Origin: Bos javanicus
Taxonomy: Eukaryota; Chordata; Mammalia; Artiodactyla; Bovidae
Reading direction: 5' to 3'
NCBI RefSeq assembly: GCF_032452875.1
Contig: NC_083869.1
Coordinates: forward strand, 78,734,501-78,798,500
Length of the DNA: 64,000 bases
In this document: piece after piece, positions 12,208-21,811 of the stretch
How the letters are laid out: each line of letters starts with the position of its first letter
Numbering within the stretch: the first letter of the stretch is position 1
The notes under the pieces: model-generated
What the model was told of the DNA's origin: nothing
What the model saw: the letters and a program-made list of their open reading frames with translations, nothing else
Database searches by the model: none
Position numbers and translations under genes: made by a program

Positions 12208-12901
12208 TTGATTCTATCTTAAACATGCTCAAAATACTTACATTAGCCTACAGTTGGGCAAAATCATCTAACACAAAGTCTATTCATGTTGATTACCTCA
12301 AATAATTTATTAAATACTGTTCAGTTCAGCTTCTCACTCATGTCTGACTCTTTGTGACACCATGGACTGCAGCACGGCAGTCCATGAATAAACTCCCAGA
12401 GTTTATTCAAACTCATGTCCATCAACTCAGTGATGCCATTAAATCACCTCATCCTCTGTCATCCCCTTTTCCTCCTGCCCCCAATCCCTCCAGCATCAGA
12501 GTCTTTTCCAATGAGTCAGCTCTTCACATGAGGTGGCCAAAGTACTGGAGTTTCAGCTTTAGCATCATTCCTTCCAAAGAACACCAGGACTGATCTCCTT
12601 TAGAATGGACTGGTTGGATCTCCTTGCAGTCCAAGGGACTCTCAAGAGTCTTCTCTAACACCACAGTTCAAAAGCATCAATTCTTAAGTGCTCAGCTTTC
12701 TTCACAGTCCAACTCTCACATCCATACATGACCACTGGAAAAACCATAGCCTTGACTAGATGGACCATGTTGGCAAAGTAATGTCTCTGCTTTTGAATAT
12801 GCTATCTAGGTTGGTCATAACTTTCCTTCCAAGGAGTAAGCTAGTAAAATCTTTACAACCTCCAGACATTCTTTTGATTCATTGTAATAAGTAATTTAAA
12901 A

Positions 12902-13806
12902 CTATATAGCTCCACAGCTAACACTAGGGAGTCTTCTCTTGTTTTGTTGGAAGAGGGTGTTTGCTATGACCAGTGCATTCTCTTGGCAAAATTCTATTAG
13001 ACTTTGCCCTGCTTCATTCCATACTCCAAGGCCAAATTTGCCTGTTACCACAGGTGTTTCTTGACTTCCTACTTTTGCATTACAGTCCCCTATAATGAAA
13101 AGGACATCTTTTTGGGGTGTTAGTTCTAAAAGGTCTTGTAGGTCTTCATAGAACCATTCAACTTCAGCTTCTTCAGCTTTCCTGGTTGGGGCATAGGCTT
13201 GGATTACCGTGATATTGAATGGTTTGCCTTGGAAACGAACAGATATCATTCTGTCATTTTTAAGATTGCATCCAATTACTGCATTTCAGACTCTTTTGTT
13301 GACCATGATGGCTACTCCATTTCTTCTAAGGGATTCCACCTGCAGTAGTTTATATAATGGTCATCTGAGTTAAACTCACCCATTCCAGTCCATTTCAGTT
13401 TGCTGATTCCAAGAATGTCAGCGTTCACTCTTGCCATCTCCTGTTTGACCACTTCCAATTTGCCTTGATTCATGGACCTAACATTCCAGGTTCCTATGCA
13501 ATATTGCTCTTTACAGCATCGGACCCTGCTTCTATGACCAGTCACATCCACAACTGGGTATTGTTTTTGCTTTGGCTCCATCCCTTCATTCTTTCTGGAG
13601 TTATTTCTCCACTGATCTCCAGTAGCATATTGGGCTCTTACTGACCTGGGGAGTTCCTCTTTCAGTATCCTATCATTTTGCCTTTTCATACTGTTCATGG
13701 GGTTCTCAAGGCAAGAATACTGAAGTGGTTTGCCATTCCCTTCTCCAGTGGACCACATTCTGTCAGACCTCTCCACCATGACGCGTCCAGTCTTGGGTGG
13801 CCCCAC
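12902..13806 (-). pseudogene. BovB endonuclease-domain pseudogene (in BovB-2)
   Basis: Two antisense frames (13806-13312 and 13249-12902) encode the apurinic-type endonuclease domain of BovB. Visible family motifs are GTWNVRS near the start, the DILGIS block, then VIQAYAPT and GDCNAKVG. The family reads ISEL with a catalytic glutamate; here it is ISKL, so that acid is lost, and GDWN has become GDCN. A stop and frame change at about 13250-13311 break the frame, and an upstream stretch from about 13806 belongs to the leader. The domain nicks target DNA in active elements; this copy cannot. Confidence 0.82.
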
Positions 13807-14279
13807 ACGGCATGGCTTAGTTTCATTGAGTTAGACATGGCTATGGTCCATGTGATCAGATTGGCTAGTTTTCTGTGATTATGGTTTCAGTGTGTCAGCC
13901 ATCTGATGCCCTCTCGCAACACCTACCATCTTGCTTGGGTTTCTTTTACCTTGGTCATGGGGTATCTCTTCATGGCTGCTCCAGCAAAGCACAGCTGCTG
14001 CTCCTTACCTTGGACAAGGGGTATTTCCTCAGGGACACCTCTCCTGACCTTGGGTGTGGAGGAGCTCCTCTCAGACCTCGCAGAGCCACCGTTCCTTGGA
14101 CGTGGTTTTGCTCCTCTCAGCCACCACCCCTGACCTCCGGCGTGGGGTAGCTCCTCTCAGCTGCTCCTGCGCCACTGCAGCCTGGCGCTCTTGGTCACTG
14201 TCCCTGACCTTGGGTGAGGGATAGATCCTCTCGGCCACGCTTCTGCCCAGTCTGTCACAGCTGGCTCTCTTTTGCGTGG
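13807..14279 (-). other. BovB 5'UTR
   Basis: This GC-rich antisense stretch holds repeated CTGAGAGGAGC and CCAAGGTCAGG phrases, each seen several times with spacing of tens of bases; this is the internally repetitive leader of BovB. It ends at the inversion junction. The leader is where RTE elements start transcription; no specific promoter site is identified. Confidence 0.65.
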
Positions 14280-16990
14280 TCCAGATTGTCAACAAGGAAA
14301 TCAGATTGATTATATTCTTGGCAGCCAAAGATGGAGGTCTACACAGTAGGCAAAAACAAGATCGGGAGCTGACTGTGGCTCAGATCATGAAATCCTTATT
14401 GTGAAATTCAGAATTAAATTGAAGAATGCAGGGAAAAATACTAGACCATTCAGGTATGACCTAAATCAAATCCCTTATGATTATACAGTGGAAGTGAGAA
14501 ATAGATTTAAAGGACTAGATTAGATAGACAGAGTGCCTGATGAACTATGGACAGAGGTTGCATGACATTGTACAAGAAACAGAGATCAACACCATCCCCA
14601 AGAAAAAGAAATGCAAAAAAGCAAAATGGCTCTCTGAGGAGGCCTTACAAATAGCTGTGAAAAGAAGAGAAACAAAAAGCAAAGGAGAAAAGGAAAGATA
14701 TAAACATCTGAATGCAGAGTTCCAAAGAATAGCAAGGAGAGATAACAAAGCCTTCCTAATAATCAATGCAAAGAAATAGAGGAAAACAATAGAACGGGAA
14801 AGACTAGAGATCTCTTCAAGAAAACTACAGATACTAAGGGAACATTTCATGCAAAGATGGGCTCAATAAAGGACATAAATGGTATAGACCTAAAAGAAGC
14901 AGAAGATATTAAGAAGAGGGGGCAAAAAAACACAGAAGAAATGTACGAAAAAGATCTTCATGACCCAGATAATCACGATGGTGTGATCATTCACCTAGAG
15001 CCAGATCCTGGAATGTGAAGTACAGTGGGCCTTAGAAAGCAACATTAAGAAGAAAGCTAGTGGAGGTGATGGAATTCCAGTTGAGCTATTTCAAATCCTG
15101 AAAGATGATGATGTGAAAGTGCTGCACTCAATATGCCAACAAATCTGGAAAACTCAGCAGTGCCCACAGGGCTGGAAAGGGTCAGTTTTCACTCCAATCC
15201 CAAAGAATGGCAATGCCAAAGAACGCTCAAACTACTGCACAATTTCACTCATCTTAGTTCAGTTCAGTCACTCAGTCGTGTCCAACTCTTTGTGACCCCA
15301 TGAATCGCAGCACGCCAGGCCTCCCTGTCCATCATCAACTCCCAGAGTTCACTCAGATCCACGTCCATGGAGTCAGTGATGCCATCCAGCCATCTCATCC
15401 TCTGTCGTCCCCTTCTCCTCCTGCCCCCAATCCCTCCCAGCATCTGGGTCTTTTCCAGTGAGTCAACTCTTCACATGAGGTGGGCAAAGTACTGGAGTTT
15501 CAGCTTTAGCATCATTCCTTAAAGAAATCCCAGGGCTGATCTCCTTCAGAATGGACTGGTTGGATCTCCTTGCAGTCCCAAGGACTCTCAAGAGTCTTCT
15601 CTAAGACCACAGTTCGAAAGCATCAATTCCTTGGCGCTCAGCCTTCTTCACAGTCCAACTCTCACATCCATACATGACCACTGGAAAAACCATAGCCCTG
15701 ACTAGACAGACCTTTGTTGGCAAAGTAATGTCTCTGCTTTTGAATATGCTGTCTAGGTTGGTCATAACTTTCCTTCCAAGGAGTAAGCATCTTTTAATTT
15801 CATGGCTGCAGTCACCATCTGCAGTGATTTTGGAGCCCAGAAAAATAAAAGTCTGACACTGTTTGCACTGTTTCCCCATCTATTTCCCATGAAGTGATGG
15901 GACCGGATGCCATGATCTTAGTTTTCTGAATGTTGAGCTTTAAGCCAACTTTTTCAGTCTCCACTTTTACTTTCATCAAGAGAATTTTTAGTTCCTCTTC
16001 ACTTTCTGCCATAAAGGTGGAGTCATCTACATATCTGAGGTTTTTGATATTTCTCCCGGCAATCTTGATACCAGCTTGTGTTTCTTCCAGTCCAGCGTTT
16101 CTCATCTCAGATGCTAGTAAAGTAATGGTCAAAATTCTCCAAGCCAGGCTTCAGCAATACATGAACCGTGAACTTCCAGATGTTCAAGCTGGGTTTAGAA
16201 AAGGCAGAGGAACCAGACATCAAATTGCCAACATATACTGGATCATCAAAAAAGCAAGAGAGTTCCAGAAAAACATCTATTTCTGCTTTATTAACTATGC
16301 CAAAGCCTTTGACTGTGTGGATCACAATAAACTGTGGAAAATTCTGAAAGAGATGGGAATACAAGACCACCTGACCTGCCTCTTGAGAAACTTATATGCA
16401 GGTCAGGAAGCAACAATTAGAACTGGACATGGAACAACAGCCTGGTTCCAAATTGGGAAAGGAATACATCAAGGCTGTATATTGTCAGCCTGCTTATTTA
16501 ACTTATATGCAGAGTACATCATGAGAAATGCTGGGCTGGATAAAGCACAAGCTGGAATCAAGATTGCCTGGAGAAATATCAATAAATTTAGATATGCAGA
16601 TGACACCACCCTTATGGAAGAAAGTGAAGGACTAAAGGGCCTCTTGATGATAGTGAAATTGGAGAGTGAAAAAGTTGGCTTAAAGCTCAACATTCAGAAA
16701 ACTAAGATCATGGCATCTGGTCCTATCACTTCATGGCAAATAGATGGGAAATCAGTGGAAACAGTGTCAGACTATTTTGGCGGGCTCCAAAATCACTGCA
16801 GATGCCGATTGCAGACATGAAATTAAAAGACGCTTATTCCTTGGAAGGAAAGTTATGACCAACCTAGATAGCATATTAAAAACAGAGACATTACTTTGCC
16901 AACATGGTCCATCTAGTCAAGGCTATGGTTTTTCCAATGGTCATGTATGGATATGAGAGTTGGACTGTGAAAAAAGCTGAGCACCTAAGA
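14280..16990 (+). pseudogene. BovB reverse-transcriptase pseudogene (in BovB-2)
   Basis: In sense order: the end of the endonuclease domain (14300-14400), a lysine-rich linker (KKKKCKKAKWLSEEALQIA at about 14600), the RT N-terminal part to 15254, then, after BovB-3, the RT core from 16101. The catalytic box reads RYADDTT with YADD at 16593-16604. KIMASGPITSW and the C-terminal FLGRKVMTNLDSI block follow. Frameshifts near 16780 and several stops disable it. Confidence 0.82.
15255..16100 (-). mobile_element. BovB-3: 5'-truncated BovB inserted in BovB-2
   Basis: Antisense copy starting with the 3' tail AGTTCAGTTCAGTCACTCAG on the left and ending inside the RT region on the right. The host BovB-2 continues on both sides, with CTCATCT repeated at 15248-15254 and 16101-16107. 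Short antisense frames (15601-15879 and 15812-16132) retain FMAESEEELK and GCESWTVKKAE blocks. Confidence 0.88.
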
Positions 16991-17449
16991 ATTGATGCTT
17001 TTGAACTGTGGTGTTAGAGAAGACTCTTGAGAGTCCCTTGGACTGCAAGGAGATCCAACCAGTCCATTCTAAAGGAGATCAGCCCAGGGTATTCATTGGA
17101 AGGACTGATGCTAAAGCTTAAACTCCAATACTTTGACCACCTCATGTGAAGAGTTGACTCACTGGAAAAGACCCAGATGCTGGGAGGGATTGGGGGCAGG
17201 AGGAGAAGGGGACGACAGAGGATGAGATGGCTGGATGGCATCACCGACGCGATGGATATGAGTTTGAGCTAACTCCAGGCATTGGTGATGGACAGGGAGG
17301 CCTGGTGTGCTGTGATTCATGGGGTCACAAAGAGTCGGACATGACTGAGCGACTGAACTGGAACTGGAACACTAACGAGGGGGTAATCTTTCTGTCCCCT
17401 TCTGATGTCTGTGTCAGAAGCTTTTCTATATCTTTTATACTTTAATAAA

Positions 17450-17510
17450 TTTTTTTTCTCTTATTTATTTTTTTTTATTACTTTACAATATTGTATTGGT
17501 TTTGCCATAC
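17450..17510 (-). mobile_element. Very short L1 3'-tip insertion
   Basis: About 60 bp: a T-rich tail followed by the reverse complement of the last bases of a ruminant L1 (CTTTACAATATTGTATTGGT). A perfect 13-bp duplication, ATACTTTAATAAA, borders it (17437-17449 and 17511-17523). It lies within the LTR fragment. Confidence 0.85.
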
Positions 17511-17965
17511 ATACTTTAATAAAATTTTTATTACATAAAACCTCTGAGGGATCAAGCCTCTTCTCTGGCTCTGGATTGAATTCTTCTCCTCCAGAGGCCA
17601 AGAATCCCAACGTCCTTTGTGGTTCAGCAACAACCTTTCAGACCCATGTTGGCAAAGTAATGTCTCTGCTTTTAATATGCTGTCTAGGTTAGTCTTGCCA
17701 TAAAGGTGGTATCAACTGCAAATCTGAGGTTATTGATATTTCTCCCAGAAATCTTGATTCCAGTTTATGCTTCATCCAGCCCAGCATTTCACATGATGTC
17801 CTCTGCATATAAGTTAAATAAGCAGGGTGACAATATACAGCTTTGACGTACTCCTTTTCCTATTTGGAACCAGTCTGTTGTCCATGTCCAGTTCTAACTG
17901 TTGCTTCCTGACCTGCATACAGATTTCTCAAGAGGCAGGTCAGGTGGTCTGGTATTCCCATCTCT

Positions 17966-18664
17966 TTAAGAATTTTCCAGAGTTTGTTGTGGTCCACACA
18001 AAGGCTTTGGCATAATCAATAAAGCAAAAGTAGATATTTTTCTGGAACTCTCTTGCTTTTCGATGATCCAACAGATGTTAACAATTTGATCTCTGGTTCC
18101 TCTGCCTTTTCTAAATCCAGCTTCAACACTGGGAAGTTCATGGTTCATGTACTGTTGAAGTCTGACTTGGAGAATTTTGAACATTACTTTAATAGCATGT
18201 GAGATGAGTGCAATTATGTTGTAGTTTAAGCATTCTTTGGCATTGCCTTTCTTTGGCATTGGAATGAAAACTGACCTTTTCCAGCTCTGTGGCCACTGCT
18301 GAGTTTTCCAGATTTGCTGGCATATTGAATGCAACACTTTCACAGCATCATCTTTTAGGATTTGAAATAGCTAAGCTGGAATTCCATTACCTCCACTAGC
18401 TTTGTTTGTAGTGACGCTTCCTAAGGCCCACTTGACTTCACATTCCAGGATGTCTGGTTATAGATTGGTGATCACCCTATCGTGATTATCTGGATCATGA
18501 AGATCTTTTTTGTATAGTTCTTCTGTATATTCCTGCCACCTCTTCTTAATATCTTCTGCTTCTGTTAGGTCCATACCATTTCTATCCTTTATTGTTCCCT
18601 TCTTTCCATGAAATTTTCCCGTGGTATCTCTAATTTTCCGGAAGGAATCTCTAGACCTTACCAT
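17966..18664 (-). pseudogene. BovB reverse-transcriptase pseudogene (in BovB-1)
   Basis: Antisense frames at 18458-18664 and 17966-18343 carry the start of the RT domain (KKRWQEYTEELYKKDLHDPDN) and its fingers region (QQIWKTQQWPQSWKRSVFIP, then VEAGFRKGRGTRDQI). Stops lie between them. To the left, from about 17694 to 17965, the palm region follows, but about 270 consensus bases after it are deleted near 17693. Confidence 0.82.
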
Positions 18665-19001
18665 TCTATTGTTTCCCTCTATCTCTTTGCATTGATCACT
18701 GAGGAAGGCTTTCTTTTTTTTTTTTTAAATGAATGATAAATGTAATATTTATTATAGAAAAAGTAACTGCAAAGAAGTGCAATGGCACAGAAAATAATTC
18801 ACAGTAGTCCTACTGCCAAAGAGAGTGCAGCAAACAATTTTGACATTTTTATCATACATTCTGTCAAGGTTTTTTTTCCTTTGCATGATTTTTATTTTTA
18901 GAAGTAACGTGTTGTATTACAGCCCCATCAAAGAAGAAGTGATACATTTCCACTGAGAAAATTGAAGAGAGAGTTTAGTAAAGTTACTGTTAATAAGAGA
19001 G

Positions 19002-19273
19002 TTGCTGCTGCTAAGTCGCTTCAGTCGTGTCCGACTCTGTGCGACCCCACGGACTGCAGCCCACCAGGCTTCTCCGACCCTGGGATTCTCCAGGCAAGAA
19101 CACTGGAGTGGGTTGCCATTTCCTTCTCCAATGCATGAAAGTGGAAAGTGAAAGTGAAGTCAATCAGTCACGTCCGACTCTCAGCGACCCCATGGACTGC
19201 AGCCTACCAGGCTCCTCCATCCATGGGATTTTCCGGGCAACAGTACTGGAGTGGGGTGCCACTGCCTTCTCCC
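19002..19273 (+). mobile_element. Bov-A2 SINE
   Basis: Two Bov-A monomers with a perfect 10-bp duplication, AATAAGAGAG (18992-19001 and 19274-19283). It inserted into the retrocopy and is little diverged. Confidence 0.94.
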
Positions 19274-19761
19274 AATAAGAGAGTAGATGGGGTCAAAAAA
19301 GGAAAGGAAGGAACAAGGTAAGGAGACCTCAAGAGATGGTACAGCAACTTCCCTGGAGACTAACAACAGGGAAGCACCATTCCCACTCCCAGCCTTTAAA
19401 GGGGAGGAGGAGAATCGGTGGTCACTCCAAGACAGAGAGTGAGTTGGAAGGTTGCATGGGGGAGAACCCCTTGAGAAGAAGAGAGATGATGAGGCATCAG
19501 AGGAAGGGAGAAAATACCTTGTCCTCTAATCTCTGAGTCCCTGCCAGTGGCCCCAGACACCAGCCAGTATGGCTGCCCAGTGGTGCAGTCAGCCTTCCCG
19601 AGTACAGGGCAGGGTGGGCAAGGATACTGGGCAGACAGCCATCCAGGCCAAACAGGAGCATGTTCCTGGAACTAATATTCACTCCACCAAGACATGACCA
19701 TTGGTTTAAGTGTGGTCAGGATCCTTCAGACATTTTTCTAGGTAGTTACCTATATAACTTG

Positions 19762-19886
19762 TGTGTTCTCAGTCACGTCAGTCATGTCCGACTCTTTGCA
19801 GCCCCATGGTCTGTAGCCTGCCAGGCTCCTCTGTCCATAGGATTCTCCAGGGAAGAATACTGGAGTGGATTGCCGTGCCCTCCCAA
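19762..19886 (+). mobile_element. Bov-A SINE monomer
   Basis: A single Bov-A unit from TCTCAGTCACGTCAGTCATG to GGAGTGGATTGCCGTGCCCT. No clear target duplication is seen. Confidence 0.8.
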
Positions 19887-20109
19887 TGTGGTCCATGAGA
19901 AGCCTGTTTCCTAGTATCCAGCTTCTTGTTCTCAACTTCTGGGGCCATGGCAAGACTGTGGGTCCCTTTTCTATTAAGTTCAGGTGTGCCAGTGCAGTTT
20001 CCTTCAGGTAAGGTATACAAACTGAAATCCCATGTGTTACTTGCAGGGAAAAGCTTTAAGAACCAATGAAATCTTCCCCATTTCTCTCTTATCTTCTGCC
20101 ACTGGGACT

Positions 20110-20262
20110 AGGAATGTTTTAGACAAGTGATGTCCAATAAAAATGTAATACAAGCTGCTCTGAAATTTGTTCTAAAATGTTCTAGAAGTCACATTAAAAA
20201 ATTAATAGATAAAATTAATTTTGATAATATGTTATTTGTCAAATATATTCAAACTATTATCC
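20110..20262 (+). mobile_element. hAT-like MITE remnant
   Basis: The start GTGATGTCCAATAAAAATGT and the following CACATTAAAAAATTAATAG and AATTAATTTTGATAATATG segments resemble a mammal-wide hAT-type MITE whose ends read near GCTGTCCAATAGAA. The exact family is not assigned. Confidence 0.55.
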
Positions 20263-20401
20263 TATGCAGTTGAGATTAAATATTGTTGAGATACTTTACA
20301 TTTTTTATACAAAACCTTTGAAACCCAGTGTACATTTTATATTCACAGTGTGTAACAGTGCTGATCAGGTACATTCCAAAGCCTCAATAGCCACTCTTAA
20401 T

Positions 20402-20545
20402 AGCCTTGCTGCTGCTGCTGCTGCTGCTAAGTCACTTCAGTCATGTCCGACTCTGTGTGACCCCATAGACGGCAGCCCACTAGGCTCCCCCGTCCCTGGG
20501 ATTCTCCAGGCAAGAACACTGGAGTGGGTTGCCATTTCCTTCTCC
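20402..20545 (+). mobile_element. Bov-A2 SINE, first monomer only
   Basis: Begins with seven GCT repeats, continues through the first Bov-A monomer and stops at CCTTCTCC, exactly where BovB-1 resumes after the retrocopy. The second monomer is missing. It therefore forms the far end of the retrocopy insertion. Confidence 0.85.
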
Positions 20546-20916
20546 AGAGGAAGGCTTTCTTATCTCTCCTTGCTATTCTTTGGATCTCTGCATTCAAATG
20601 GGTATATCTTTCCTTTTCTCCATTGCCTTTTGCTTCTCTTCTATTTACAGTTATTTGTAAGGCCTCCTCAGACAATCGCTTTGCCTTTTTGCATTTCTTT
20701 TTCTTGGGGATGGTCTTGGTCCCTGCCTCCTGTACAATGTCACAAACCTCAGTCCCTAGTTCTTCAGGCACTCTGTCTATCAGATGTAATCCCTTGAATG
20801 TATTTGCCACTTCCACTGTGTAATCCTAAGGGATTTGATTTAGGTCATATCTGAATCCTCTAGTGGTTTTCCCTACTTTCTTCAATTTAAACAACAGAAT
20901 GATCTCTGTTTGTTTT

Positions 20917-20971
20917 CTCTTTTTTTTATTTTATTTTATTTTATTTTTAAACTTTACAATATTGTATTAGT
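20917..20971 (-). mobile_element. Very short L1 3'-tip insertion in BovB-1
   Basis: A T-rich run with repeated TTTTA followed by ACTTTACAATATTGTATTAG, the reverse complement of the last bases of ruminant L1. It interrupts the inverted 5' piece of BovB-1 about 25 bases from the inversion junction: BovB text is on both sides. No clear duplication is seen. Confidence 0.75.
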
Positions 20972-21404
20972 GGCAAACCGTTCAGTATCACAGTAATCCA
21001 AGTCTATGCCCAGACCAGTAATGCTGAAGAAGCTGAAGCTGGACGGTACAATGAAGACCTACAAGGCCTTCTAGAACTAACACCCAAAAAAGATGCCCTT
21101 TTCATTATAGGGGACTGGAATGCAAACGTAGGGAGTCAAGAAATACCTGGAATAACTGGCAAATTTGTCCTTTGAGTACAGAAAGAAGCAGAGCAAAGGC
21201 TAACAGATTTTTGCCAGGAGAACACACTGGTCATAGAAAGCACCCTCTTCCAACAACACAAGAGAAGACTCTACACATGGACATCACCAGATGGTCAATA
21301 CCAAAATCAGATTGATTACATTCTTTGCAGCCAAAGATGGAGAAGCTCTATACAGTCAGCAAAAAGCAAGACCAGGAGCTGACTGTGGCTCAGATCATGA
21401 ACTC
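20972..21404 (+). pseudogene. BovB endonuclease remnant (inverted 5' part of BovB-1)
   Basis: Sense BovB text covers VIQVYAQTSNAEEAEAG, then a GDWNANVG-type block around 21111-21135 and a stop at about 21175. It continues to QIDYILCSQRW (about 21310-21345) and ends at CTCAGATCATGAACTC, directly before the target duplication. Confidence 0.8.
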
Positions 21405-21811
21405 ATTAAATACTGTACTGAAAGTGAAAAATAGTGCTCATGTGGGTACAGAACAATTGTTAACTGTGTATATTGATTGTTTACCCTTGTAATCACAAGG
21501 CTTACTGGGAGCTGCAGCTCATACTGCTATCTTAGCTACATGAGAACATTTCACGCTATCCCTATCCTGGGAAAAAAGTTAAAATCCAAAATTTTAACTA
21601 CAATTTCTACTGCTTATCACTTCTGCACTATCACAAAAAAAAAAAAAAATCACAAAACATAAGTCAGGGACCATCTGTAGTAGTTACTTGTGCTCCCCAT
21701 CTCAGATTACAGAATTCTCACATTCTGGAGATCATTTTCACTTTTTATAGATGTCATTCAGGAACTTAACCAAGATGGAAAAGTAATAGATGAGCAGATT
21801 GAAATAAACTA

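Larger units (their letters stand above)
12927..17367 (+). mobile_element. BovB-2: near-full-length BovB with inverted 5' part
   Basis: Bases 12931-14279 are antisense and hold the BovB 5'UTR (right) and endonuclease N-terminal half (left). Bases 14280-17367 are sense and run from the end of the endonuclease domain through the reverse transcriptase to the 3' tail. The junction at about 14280 omits only about 20 consensus bases between the two segments. A short duplication, AACACTA, flanks it (12920-12926 and 17368-17374). BovB-3 (15255-16100) inserted into its RT region. Few BovB copies keep the 5'UTR, so this one was reverse-transcribed almost to the end. Confidence 0.8.
12842..17639 (+). 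mobile_element. LTR fragment of an endogenous retrovirus, split by BovB-2
   Basis: The right piece, 17371-17639, has LTR 3' features: a TTTAATAAA polyadenylation-like signal and an end reading TTCAGCAACAACCTTTCA, resembling ruminant LTRs. The left piece, 12842-12926, carries an ACTATATA TATA-like motif and joins the right piece at the shared AACACTA. It looks like a partial solo LTR; no viral gene is present. The class is not assigned. BovB-2 inserted into it, and a tiny L1 tip sits inside the right piece. Confidence 0.6.
18713..20545 (-). pseudogene. Retrocopy of an unidentified polyadenylated RNA
   Basis: On the minus strand the insert ends with AATAAA (18753-18748), about 20 bases before a poly(A) run (poly-T at 18713-18726). 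A 15-bp duplication, GAGGAAGGCTTTCTT, borders it on both sides within BovB-1 (18698-18712 and 20547-20561). This is the hallmark of L1-mediated retroposition. The body has no long frame and contains a hAT-like MITE and Bov-A copies, so the source was probably a noncoding RNA or a long 3'UTR. The gene is not recognised. The right (5') end is a Bov-A monomer, either inside the source RNA or added later. Confidence 0.68.
12321..21404 (-). mobile_element. BovB-1: 5'-inverted BovB hosting later insertions
   Basis: A perfect 12-bp duplication, ATTAAATACTGT, borders the block (12309-12320 and 21405-21416). The antisense 3' part runs 12321-12841, then 17640-18712 and 20546-20892. The 5' part is inverted and lies in sense at 20893-21404, covering the endonuclease region. 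The antisense part begins about 20 consensus bases after the sense part ends, as expected for twin priming. Insertions inside it are an LTR fragment with BovB-2 and BovB-3, and a retrocopy. Its frames are broken. Confidence 0.78.
11186..21677 (+). mobile_element. Tigger-like (TcMar) non-autonomous DNA transposon, split by about 10 kb
   Basis: The left terminus CAGATCGTCCTTGATTTATG is matched by the inverted right terminus (reverse complement CAGATGGTCCCTGACTTATG), 16 of 20 bases. Both ends are bordered by TA, the Tc1/mariner target. The interior continues across each insertion: 11186-11311, 12208-12320 and 21405-21677, with the shared ATTAAATACTGT at the big gap. It has no transposase frame, so it is a short derivative. 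The exact family is uncertain. Confidence 0.75.

Noticed and set aside
12842..17639. Intact endogenous retrovirus
   Set aside because: Only an LTR fragment is present; no gag, pro, pol or env-like sequence was seen around it.
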